Below are positions 33,301 to 43,700 of a stretch of 64,000 bases of DNA, piece after piece. A program made the translations under genes and the position numbers. Numbering within the stretch: position 1 is the stretch's first letter; every line of letters starts with the position of its first letter. Source of the DNA: Ipomoea triloba (taxonomy: Eukaryota; Streptophyta; Magnoliopsida; Solanales; Convolvulaceae); NCBI RefSeq assembly GCF_003576645.1, contig NC_044923.1, forward strand, positions 5,878,904 through 5,942,903. The letters run 5' to 3'. The notes below the pieces were generated by a model. That model was not told the DNA's origin. It saw only the letters and a list, made by a program, of their open reading frames with translations, and made no database searches.

Positions 33301-36300
33301 ACAAATACCAAATAGCAATAATTTGTTAATTAATTGAGTCATCTAATAATGCACATGTTTCCTGTAAGTATAGCACTATAGGTTAGGCCTAAGGGTGTTA
33401 TTGAGTTGAGCTTGACTGAATAAAGTCTATTCAAGCTCGACTCTTTTTCCCTTAAAGTATTAAATTTTGCTCGTTTCCAAACTGATCTTTGAACATTGTT
33501 CAAGCTCAATTTGTCTTATTTGCTATGTTCATGTCATTTATGTTCTCACTTGTTCAGCTTGTTTCACTTAAATGAGTTTGTTCATGAACAATAAACAAGC
33601 ATGGTGGCCATAATTGTTCACAAAAAAAACTTATTATTCAACTTGTTTAAAATCTTTATGCTTCATTCCAATTTGTAATTTGATTGAACTAAAAAAAGCT
33701 TGAACAGAAAAGAAAAGCACATTATATTGCCTTGAACCTGCAGCAGTTGATCCCATTACATAACATAATATCAGGTTGAAAGTTGAAACCCATACACATA
33801 ACTGCATAAGACAAGTGAGACTCGAGTGTTAGATTTAGAAGCTGCAATGCGCATCTCCAACCAGGTGAGACAAAACAACACTTGTGGGTGTTGTCTTATA
33901 TGGGGAATTAAGTTTCTTAACACCCATCCCCTGCTAATGTGGGTGTTCAAAGTAACATGTGTTAAGGGAAATGGCCATTCCTTTGTGAGAAAGCAAAACA
34001 AACTTACAAAAGAAAGAACATTCAAAATTTAACATTGAAGACACAGAGCGAGATATAACGCAGTGCAAAACTGAGATAATGGAATTGGAAAAGGGGGTTT
34101 AGAGATGGGTAGTTGGCATCTGGGAGTGGGGACCCAACTCCCCATGCCTTTCCCCGTGCTATGTTTTTTCTTCCTCTCCATGGGCGTTCTTCCATAACTA
34201 GATTTGCCAAAATGGGTGATCGCTGATGAACTTTGGTGATTGGTGAACATATTGTTGCACTATGCTTTGGTAAATCAAGTATTGGGAATCCCATAAATTC
34301 AGATGTGTTAGGCATATCATTGAGGGAAAACCATATATGTAATATCTAATATGGCAATGCACATAGCATATCTGGTTATAATCCAAATGTTTTTTTATGT
34401 TAATCTAACTAGTTAAAGTAATTAACTGATTATAAGTTAATTTTTCATTAATTAGTTTATAAGAAGCAGAAATATTTTTAATTTAAAATTAAAAAATGCA
34501 AACAGCTATGAAAATAATAAAATTACTATAATATGCTTAAGCAAACATAAACAAGCACTCAAATGAGTGCTTAAATGAATATTTAAACAAGCACTTAAAC
34601 AAACACGCACTGCTCTTTTATTAAATGAGTTTTAAAATTTTGGTCAAACAAGTTTGTTTACAATATAAACAAACATAAAAGAACATTAGCTCAGGTTGTT
34701 CAACAAGAACACCAATTCATTTACATCCCTAGTTAGGTTTTGGCTGCTTAAAGCAAGTGGAGTATATTGATGGAACTTTCCTCTCAGTTCTTTTCATCTT
34801 TGTACTTGATTTACTTATCTGTAGGTTCGGGAGCATGCTAGGAAACTTTTGGAGAAACACATAAGGAAGCCTTTCTTCAATGTCAGGCAAGTTAAGAAAT
34901 ATGCTCGATTTATGTCTACGTTTTCGTTTTAATTATGATATGAGATCCATTCAAGAAAGGTACCTTCAAAAGGCTTGCAACAACTACTATTGTTGCCAAG
35001 TATTCATTGCAATTTGCAATCCTGAAATCCAATAAAGTGGTAATAGGTGCTTTCTGTAAATGGTAAATTTCTACAGATTCTTAATGGTTCCTATGTTGCA
35101 ATTTTTCGTTACTAGAAGAGCCTTGGTTTGTTTTGGGGGCTCAATTAGATATTCATGGATGTTGATGAGAACATGTAAAGAAGTAGATAGAGCAATGAAG
35201 CAGAACCTTTGATAATTACACCAAAGTGACCTTTTAAACTGAGCAAATGTAGAGAATTCAGGGCAAACTAACATGAGAGAAAGCTGAAGTCTTAATAAGC
35301 CATACTCAGCTAAATTGATGTCCTGGTTTCTGTGGTAAGACAGCCAGCAGGAAATTTGATAGCTATGGCGATGGTTTCAAATGAAACTCAAAAGTGATAT
35401 TCTTTTACTCATTGTGATTGTTATCTTTACTATTCACTTTTGTGTTCATATATGTTGCATTGGTATTTACATTTAAAGAGATAGAGTTGCAATTGCTTCA
35501 TCACTTCCATTTCTTTAAATGCCAGAGATGGGAGTGATGGGGAGGTGACAAAACTGTGTTTTTCTCTGAACATTTTGGTAGATATAAAATATATAACATT
35601 TTACATATGTTCTTAAATGATGTCAACCATTGATAATTGCAGGTATGGAAATGAGGCTGAACGGATGAGCGTTGAGGAATTCGAGCGGGGAAAGGAATGG
35701 CTCAGTGATACATTTTCTCTCATAAGGTGGCATTTGCTTTCACTTTGGTCAATGGTTTTGATTCCTTTTAACTTACCTGTTGTCTGTTGACACTCAATCA
35801 TGCCTTCTGTACCTCATTACTTTGTGATGCAAGCCAGCATTCTAATTGCTCGAGTTCTCTACGCTCTAAAACCAAATTTTTAATGTGTGAAAGACGCTCA
35901 GTTTATTAACTCTTTGCTGCAAGTCAACCATAGGTGCCTTTTAGGTGCACAGGCATTATGAGTTGGACCTCTGGGCCTTTACAATTCTTGGGATAAGATA
36001 AGAAAAGTGTCATTCAATTGCCAATATAGATAATAGGAGGTTGAAGAAGTCTGTTTTAGTTGTAAGGCAGTAGTTGCTTAAAACCTCTAAGATCCGTCTC
36101 ATTTAGTGCTTTCTTAGGTGGTTGATGGGGAAACATGCTGATTTTTGTTGTCAGGTGTAATCATTTATTCATTTTCATTGGTGTGAAATTGTGAAAATAG
36201 GATTCATTGGAAACCTATATTTTGTCAGTGAACTAATGAGACTGCATGAGTATCCAGTGGATGTGAAGTATCACCAAAAGAAGACGAGGAAGATTGTGTT

Positions 36301-38328
36301 GGATATGAGTATATGACTGCCATTGATTCTTTCTGATCTTAAATTTTTTGGTGGCATTATCCTATGTTTACAATGTGTACGATTAAATTTAGAGGGCATG
36401 CATACATCTTAAGAATGTTGTCTAAAGCTTGTTTTATGAATTGAAGTACATATACCAATTTGTTTTCACTGTCATATATTACTGAATCTTTTATGTTACC
36501 TTTCACCATTCAAGTAAATAGAGAATGTTAACTGTGGATCAGGTGTGAAAATGATTCTCTACCAAATATAGATTGGGTTCTTAAACTTGCAAAGGCAGCA
36601 GTTCTGAGACACGGGGTGAATGGACTTGTAATTGATCCATATAATGAGCTTGATCATCAACGTGCTCCTAGCCAGTGAGTTTCCTCTATTCCATTCCACC
36701 TCTTAAGGCAGCTTTAATATTCTTTGCCTTAAATTCCATCCTCGAGCTTTGCCATGTTAGAGTACCAATTTAATATTCAACAGGACTGAAACAGAGTATG
36801 TTAGTCAGATGCTCACAAAGATTAAACGGTTTGCTCAACACCATTCTTGTCATGTTTGGTTTGTAGCACATCCACGTCAGGTTGGTAGTATGTACTCTAC
36901 TTCTCATTTGAAAGACACCTCTGCTCCTTAACCATGAAAAGGTTTGGTGACCATTCTGCCTGTGATTACAGTTGCATCATTGGGTTGGAGGTCCTCCGAA
37001 TCTATATGATATTAGCGGAAGTGCACATTTCATAAACAAATGTGACAATGGAATTGTTATTCATCGGAATAGGGATCCTGAGGCTGGCCCTTTGGATCTA
37101 GTACAGGTGAGTGCTACATTTGTAAGATCAATCATTTAATTTTGACCTTAAAAGTTTGAGTTCTCAACCATCCACCTTCAGGTTTGTGTAAGAAAGGTAC
37201 GCAACAAGGTTATAGGAACTATTGGAGATGCCTTCTTGTCATATAGCAGGTATTTGATACATTATTTTGTGGGATTTTCATTGTTTGCAATCAAACTGCA
37301 TCGATTCAATGTTTGGTTTTGGGCTATTTGAGTAACTTTCCTGGTTTATCAACTGAGTGATTTCTGATGTTTTTATTGAGTACCATTTTAATTGCTAATA
37401 TTTCATAGGCAAATGATAAACTATGCAACAAATGAATTATATAATTGTTTTTTTTTTTTTAATTTTCTTTTCTGAGTACTACTGAATCTATTACAATATA
37501 GTGTCTATCTATACATACTTTTTCAACCTATTGAAGCACAAAGAGTCAATGTCCCCACCGGGGTTCGAACTTGTGACCTCCCATTTGGGAGAGCCATAGA
37601 CTCCCATAGAGGTGCCATTGAGCTACATGCTACTTGAAATTGAATTATATTTACTTGTTTCTTTTTGCATCAAATATTCAAATCTTTCATTCTTTCTATG
37701 ATGGTTATTGCTGCCTCATGAAATTGTAGGATTTCAGAGAACATAGTTTGAATGCTTGAACTACTTTTTGATATACTAAGCATCTGAAAACTTGGATGCT
37801 TAACTGGCTGGCTATGCCGCCCTGGAATATTGCTTTGCATATTAAACTCGGCACAGAAATGCTCATGTATCCACTTGATTTCTAAAACTGGAAAATTACT
37901 CCTTTATTCTTATGCTAAAAATGTTTGGCTTAAGAGATAGCTATGTGGGCGGTAATGGAACATCAAACATGAAATGCTGTCAGAGACAAGTCATAATTGA
38001 AACTCAAACTATAAATACATCTTTTGCACACAAGTATAAATTATAATCGGTGCGTGCCCCCACCACACAAATTAGTGCAAGTGGTGCAATGTCCTCAGTG
38101 TTGTTCCAGACAGTTTCCCTCATGCTTGTTCCATTGTAGCGTAGTTACCTACAAAATATGATGCACTCAGTGACGTGACGTGCTACAATGCACTTTGCAC
38201 CATCTCTCTCTCTCTCTCCTGAAATTAATATTACTTTCGTTAACTCCATTATATGACTTCTATTTTCCAGGCTTACTGGTGAATTTATGGACATTGATGA
38301 AAGCCCAAAACAAAAAAAGAAATCTTGA
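23497..38328 (+). CDS. Twinkle homologue: organellar DNA primase-helicase, 21 exons
   Basis: Exons: 23497-23773, 23856-23983, 25513-25568, 25654-25711, 25804-25917, 26447-26530, 28035-28115, 28488-28553, 28638-28754, 31056-31103, 31206-31291, 31375-31432, 31824-32006, 32461-32592, 34825-34886, 35643-35726, 36543-36674, 36784-36880, 36972-37106, 37182-37249, 38271-38328. They sum to 2,124 nt, 707 aa, close to the known plant protein. Order: serine-rich organelle transit peptide (1-80; a second ATG is Met29 at 23581), zinc-ribbon primase (Cys133, Cys136, Cys161, Cys166), TOPRIM (VEGEMDK 289-295; ATDGDPPGQ from 350), RecA/DnaB helicase with Walker A GVPNSGKSEW (463-472) and Walker B LVIDP (Asp576). 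The enzyme primes and unwinds DNA at chloroplast and mitochondrial replication forks. Introns 12 and 15 start with GC (GAG/GCAAGC, CAG/GCAAGT). Exons 7-9 occur again at 29965-30045, 30418-30483 and 30568-30684 in a duplicated block that is probably artefactual. Confidence 0.93.
24615..24804. repeat. Short inverted-repeat element in Twinkle intron 2
   Basis: GTGCATTTGGAAGAGC at the left is mirrored by GTGCATTTGGGAGAGC reading inward from the right, with GGTCCA words inside both arms. The sequence is richer in GC than the intron around it. No clear target-site duplication. The open frames through it are by-products. Confidence 0.5.
26619..27366. mobile_element. MULE-MITE in Twinkle intron 6, 748 bp
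   Basis: Inverted arms of about 150 bp start GGAAAAAGGGTCAAATTGG at the left and GGAAAAGGGTCAAATTGG at the right, read inward, and both reach a GACACGTGTCA/TGTCACGTGTCAAGC segment. The exact 9-bp duplication TTAATTTTT flanks it (26610-26618 and 27367-27375). The centre (about 26870-27120) is a separate GC-rich palindrome of GACAGCCA and CCATGG words. The right arm holds a run of more than 30 T at about 27267-27300, exactly where the duplicated block begins. Confidence 0.85.
27301..29066. repeat. First copy of an exact 1,766-bp duplication (Twinkle exons 7-9)
   Basis: The block repeats at 29231-30996 with an offset of 1,930. Introns and exons are equally unchanged at every position I compared. 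It starts immediately after a long T homopolymer and ends at a 25-base N gap. Confidence 0.9.
29067..29091. other. Assembly gap, 25 N
   Basis: Follows the first copy of the duplicated Twinkle block and precedes an inverted copy of the exon-10 region. Confidence 0.95.
29092..29228 (-). repeat. Inverted copy of the Twinkle exon-10 region
   Basis: This is the reverse complement of 30997-31135 apart from two single-base losses in homopolymers: GG to G at the exon-10 donor (AAAAGGTTTG) and AAA to AA in CTTTGGAA. Both are typical of consensus errors from raw long reads. It would not be functional as an exon here because it points the wrong way. Confidence 0.88.
29231..30996. repeat. Second copy of the exact 1,766-bp duplication (Twinkle exons 7-9)
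   Basis: Contains exons at 29965-30045, 30418-30483 and 30568-30684. This copy runs without a gap into exon 10, so it is the one continuous with the rest of the gene. The three exons total 264 nt and are bounded by phase-0 introns, so a transcript including both copies would stay in frame. Confidence 0.88.
33388..34731. repeat. Possible hAT-like element in Twinkle intron 14
   Basis: The left end TAAGGGTGTTATTGAGTTG and the right end TAGGGATGTAAATGAATTG, read inward, resemble each other and the common hAT MITE end. GTTAGG occurs on both flanks. Internal arms share TTGTTCA and AAACAAGC words in both orientations. The middle (about 33770-34330) is unlike the arms and might be captured or inserted DNA. 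The boundaries are uncertain. Confidence 0.35.
37448..37632 (-). mobile_element. SINE copy in Twinkle intron 20
   Basis: On the minus strand: box A-like TAGCTCAATGGCACC, box B-like AAGTTCGAACCCCGG, then the family segment CATTGACTCTTTGTGCTTCA, a tract ending AATAGATTCAGTAGTACT and an A-rich tail. It is the best-preserved copy of this family in the window. Confidence 0.75.
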
Positions 38329-39884
38329 GCAATGAGTTGCTGCTATTCTGTGTTTGCGGAACTGTGCCAGTCTTGTGGATGCGGTAGTTGACCTCTGCAT
38401 AAGCCATTGGCTCTGGTGGAATGCTGCCACCTGTAGAGTAAATTAGCAACAAGAAATTCAACTGTATATTGTTACTTGTTAGTCATTGAATGTATTGTTA
38501 TATGTGACTTTTTATTTATTTATTTTTTCCATTGAGCCTAGGTTGTAGCCTTGTCCTGTCCTCTTCAAACTCCAATTCTCAGTGGCCTTTCTTTCTGAGA
38601 AGTTCTGATTTTGTTGATGTTACTATGCCCATTCTTAGTAGATGCTGGGCCAATTTTTGTTTAGTACGATGTATGGATTGTACATGGAATCCTATATCTA
38701 AATTCTGATTTTCCAAGAATATTTTATTTTTACATATTGGAATTAATTGGCTGTGAATTGGTTTTGTGATATGATTTGTATTTGAGCTGGTTTTTCATCC
38801 TTAACAATGTATTTTGGATTGGTTGAAAGAGTAATATACATAGACTTTTAATAAATCATCTATAAATCATTTATAAATCACTTTTAATAAATCATCTATA
38901 AAACCAAAAAAAAAAAAAAGAAAAGAGTTGTAGTTTATTTATTTCCCTCCAATTAATCATGAATTGTTATGAGAGTTTTTACTATCTTGTTTCCCTCGAT
39001 TACCTAGGGTTTGTTTCGTTTTGTAGTGAGAATTGAAGTATCAATTATATTTTTGTTTGTATTAGTATGTCTGAATTTACTAAGGATTGAGATAGATTTG
39101 AGGTTAAAAAAAAATAGAATGGAATTACTAGTTTAACACTGTGTAATGTCTCTTTCACAGAAAAGTTAACAAAAGATCATTGTTGGCCTTAAAAAATTGT
39201 AGAGGATGTTAGTTGATCATTTTGATAGTTAAAGACCATGGATGTATTACCAAATACTCGAGCACTATTCAAGGTATTAGAACATTCAAGAATCATAGTT
39301 TTTACACAAATTTTAAGAAGTTAAGTCGAAGCGAGGAATAGAAGAAAAAGGAAAAAAAAAGTACAAAATATATTTTAAAAAATTAAGCGTAGGTGAGGTA
39401 GGTGCGTCCAACGCACATGAAGTATATTTTATTTTTATCCTTATTATGAGTCCTACAGAAATCATATATTGTAGTAATTCATTTTTAACTTTACCCCTTA
39501 CCCTTACCCCTCACCTCTCTACTTCATCTCAACATGTAAACCTGCAAAAATTATTACTATTTTTTTTTTAAAAAGACCTTGTTTAGGATGCTCTTAGTTG
39601 CCCAGATCCCTTGAAATGGGGGTACTTGCAAATCTACATCGTAAATTTTTTTTTTCTAACTTTTTTTTTTGTTATACCACATTGCCACTTTTCTTACAAG
39701 TTTGCAAGAAAGTACACAATTTGTCATTAAGTTTTCTGGTTTGACGACATCATTGTGTCTATTCCGAATGAAAAGTCATAAGTATTAAGAAATTACAAAT
39801 TTAATGACATAGAAGTAAAATTCACTTTTAAAAGTGAGAGAGTATTACAGGGATAAAGATAATCATTGCTCGTTTTCGGCAATT
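38329..39884. other. Twinkle 3' UTR and AT-rich spacer
   Basis: The first few hundred bases should be the 3' untranslated region. An imperfect tandem of ATAAATCATCTATAAATCA lies near 38850-38900. The rest is AT-rich, with T and A runs and no recognised gene. Confidence 0.45.
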
Positions 39885-40377
39885 TATATCATGCACCACG
39901 GTGCATAATGCATTGTGCAACCCGTACCAAAATGTTAGGATATGAGTTTTGTGTATTCTAGGTAATCGTTCTGTGTATTCCAGGCAATCATTCTGTGTAT
40001 TCTAGGCAACCGTTCTGTGTATTCATGTTAGTAACACATGTTGTGATGTGTTTGTGCATTCGAATGTTTAGGAGGATGAGTTATGTATATTTTGTGTCAA
40101 TATTCTGTGTATTCATGTTATTACCACAGGTTGTGATGTGTTTGTGCATTCGAATGTTAGGAGGATGAGTTCTGTGTATTTTGTGTCAATATTCTGTGTA
40201 TTCTAGGCAAACATTCTGTGTATTCTAGGCAAACGTTCTGTGAATTCTAGATAATGATTCTGTATATTATAGATAATGAATTCCCTGAAGTCATTCGCGT
40301 CCGCGTCTACTAACATCGAAACGACGTCGTTTCGAACCAGGGTGCACAGTGCTATGTGCGCCGTGGTCCATGATATA
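39885..40377. repeat. Inverted-repeat element enclosing a VNTR
   Basis: The ends are inverted: TATATCATGCACCACGGTGC at the left and TATATCATGGACCACGGCGC at the right, read inward, staying similar for about 45 bp. Inside, 39930-40270 is a variable-number array built on TTCTGTGTATTCTAGGCAA, with a second, longer repeated block (GTGATGTGTTTGTGCATTCG twice, about 111 bp apart). Related ATTGCTC(G/A)TTTTC words occur outside both ends. An ACGACGTCGT palindrome lies at 40321 and again near 40428. Confidence 0.65.
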
Positions 40378-40730
40378 ACGATTGGGAGTCATTCGCATCC
40401 GCGTCCGCGTCCACTAACATCAAAATGACGTCGTTTCGGACCAGGGTCCACAGTATAACGATTGCTCATTTTCTTCTATATATTTGGGCCTTTGGGGTTT
40501 GACAAAACTCAATAATCTAGATTTTAGTGTACTGGGCCTAATGTTGGGCCTAATAAACGAATTTCTGTTAGAGCCCATCATGATCGTTAACATCGATCCT
40601 TGCACCCGATGAGCTAAGTTTTGGAGCACCATCGCCGCTCTATCTCCTCCACTCTGCTCCGCCACTCCGCACCAGTTTCTCTTTCTCTCTCTCTCTCTCG
40701 CAATATTCATATACACAATTATACACACTA

Positions 40731-43700
40731 ATGGGCTCAACTTCTACACTTTCTCTCTGCTCTCACCCGAAGGTAGCTTTCATTTTCGTCTCAGCACATA
40801 CGCATATGATTCCACTTTGAATTTTGTATTGTTTGCGTTTGTATTCATTTTATGCAATTTCAGATATATTTTAGAATCGATACACGGAAGCAGGGACTAC
40901 AGAGCGAAGCGTTGTTCAGTTCGCGGCGCTATTGTGCGTCGGGCGCGTTAGTTCAGTTTCCCTCACTTCGCATTAGTTTTAGTAGGAGTAGAAAATGCCT
41001 GCACAGGAGGAGATTAATGGTGAGAGCGGCTTCTTCAACTGGCGGTTCTTCCAGTTCTCGGAGAGTTTACCGGGAGTCCCAAGCCGAAGCCCCACCCGTA
41101 CCGATGAACGAAATTGCATCTTTTGTTCTTCCGGCTGGTGCTTTGGTCGTCGTTTCTTTCGGTATTAATTTTGTTGCGTTTTCACTCTTTCAATCTGTTA
41201 TGTTATTTTGTTATTGCAGTTTTCTTTCATATGCTTATTTTACTTGCATTGTATGTTGGCATTACGCATCTGAACAGAAATGAAAGTAAATTGAGAAATG
41301 CAGTTGTTTGATTGTAGTTCAGTAGCTTTGTATCTGAATTAGAGGCAGTGTGCCAATAGTCTAAGCATACCTACTTACACAGATTGTTCTAATTGAACTT
41401 AAATAGTGGTTAGTCTATCAAAGTCTACCAGCACAACTCCAATTCTGTGATTCTATCATTTATTAATGGAGGAGAAAGGGCACCATAGAACATATGCAAT
41501 TTTCAGAGTTGCAGCTCAGAGCACTGCTTTTTTGTGACCAATTTCTTACCTTCTAAACAATGGAAAAGATGGCAGAGTATTAAGTCCTCTATGACTCTAT
41601 GGGCACCCCATTGGGACCCTCCCATTATCACCTTGCATTGATCCTCTTCTTTGGGGCCTTTAGTATGTTCTAAGCTTTAAATTTGGTGTAGAAGCAGTAA
41701 AATAATATACCTGGAAAGGGATCTTCAGACACAATGCGTGCATTGAAACTCCTCTCCTTTTCTCGAATTATTTTTTGGTTGCAAATTGTGTTCAGATTCT
41801 GCAAAGTCTTTGCCTATAGATTTTTTTTTTAATGGAGTTTTCATGAAGCTTTTGAAAAATGTGTAGTTGAGACGTTGGAGATTTGGATTTGAGTTTCCTT
41901 TAAATTAAGCAAAACTTTCTTTGCTCCTATTTCCTTTAGTTCGTAATTTACAGAACTCCCCAAAACGGGGAGGCTTGGTAGAATGATAACTATTTAGTTG
42001 AAATTGAAATATTAGTGATAGCTTTGGTCAGACACCCATAGAGTTACATTCGAAACAATTCAAAAAAGATGAAAGTTATAAGTGAATGTAGATTCTTGTG
42101 TTGGATGATACATTGCATTGTTGTGCAGTATGAGTATATTACTGGAAGATTCCTATTCTTCACTGCATTTCCAACATAGACACAGTTCAGTGACATTAAA
42201 GCCTACAATCCCCCAAAATTTGCTGCTCAGCATTCTCCACTTTTAATTCTTATACAAATGAATAGTTAGCTTAAAGCATTTAATTAAAATGAAATAAATC
42301 CTAAAAGCATGTCTTGATTCATGTACTAATCTATTCCTTCAGCTGACAGTTTTATGGAAGCTAGTGGGGAAATTTTTTGCACCACCAAAACCAGCTAGCC
42401 CTTCATCAGAGGAAAATAAAGCCACAGAAGGCTTGAAGTGGTCATTTGCCCCTGGTACAAACTTATTATCTGGTTTTGGTCAAAAGGTTGCAAGGGAATC
42501 CAAGCAAAAGCTCAATGAGTTTGCAAAGGAACTTAGATTGTTCAGCAGTGTTGACATGTCAGGTAGACGCGCAGTTAAATTGCTATTTAATTCTCCGGAA
42601 ACTAAATATGGACTGTTTTTTGAGATTTGATTTATAATGGTAAACATTCAATGTCTGCTCACACAATCACACCTTAGTCCTAACCTCTACTTTATGAGGG
42701 ATTTCTGATTGTTATTTCATGACTAACCGATTGCAATCCATTGCTACTACACCTTTTAATGCAATAATTACTGCCCTATTATTACTCCATTGGTGGTCGT
42801 CCTGGATTTTCCGTATCAGATAGGCCTACTTTTTATGTATATTTTTATTTTTATAAAAAGTTTCTTCTTTTTTGCTTCTACTCTTAGTCTCTTCAATTAG
42901 CTCTTCACTCTCTTCTATGGCCTCTACCCATCCACTTTACTTGTTACCATTCTCATATTTTATAAGAAAAGTTGGGGCTGTTGTCTTGTTGATGTGAGGA
43001 AATTTTGCCAGGGCGCAACTTTGGAGATGAAGGGCTATTTTTCCTTGCTGAGAGTTTAGCATACAATCAGGTAGCTCTATTGCGATCCTTGTCTCTCATC
43101 TGTGCATGCTTAAATTTCTGAGGTTTTAGGGTTATACATATTGCTTGGTTGATTGTGGTCAAACCTCTGTGTTTGTTTCACTTATATAACAGGGCTAAAG
43201 CCATGCACAAGTGTAATATATACCAGTAAAACCTAGCGTTAATAAAAATTTGATTGCTTTACCGTGCATGTCTATTTTTCAGACTGCTGAGGAAGTGAGC
43301 TTTGCTGCTAATGGAATAACTGCAGATGGATTGAAAGCTTTTGATGGTATCCTGCAATCAAATGTTGCCCTAAAAACTCTTGACTTATCAGGAAATGCTT
43401 TCGGAGATGAAGGTGCTAAGGTAACCTCATATGGTGCTTGTTTGGCTTGCATCTTATTGGAGCTTATCTATTCCAAAAAGCATGAGCTGCATCAAACACT
43501 TAAAAGAGGAAAATCGGTTTTTAAAGTTGAAAGGCAAAAAGATCTTTCGCTAGAAGCTTCACATTTTAGGCTTTTAAGAAAAGTCTCTTATTCATTAAGC
43601 TCCAGCTGTGCTAAACAAGCACATTGTTACACATGTCTACTGGGAGATAATCTAATTTTATTCAAAGCTTGAATACTGGAAATATTATAAAATAAAGAAA

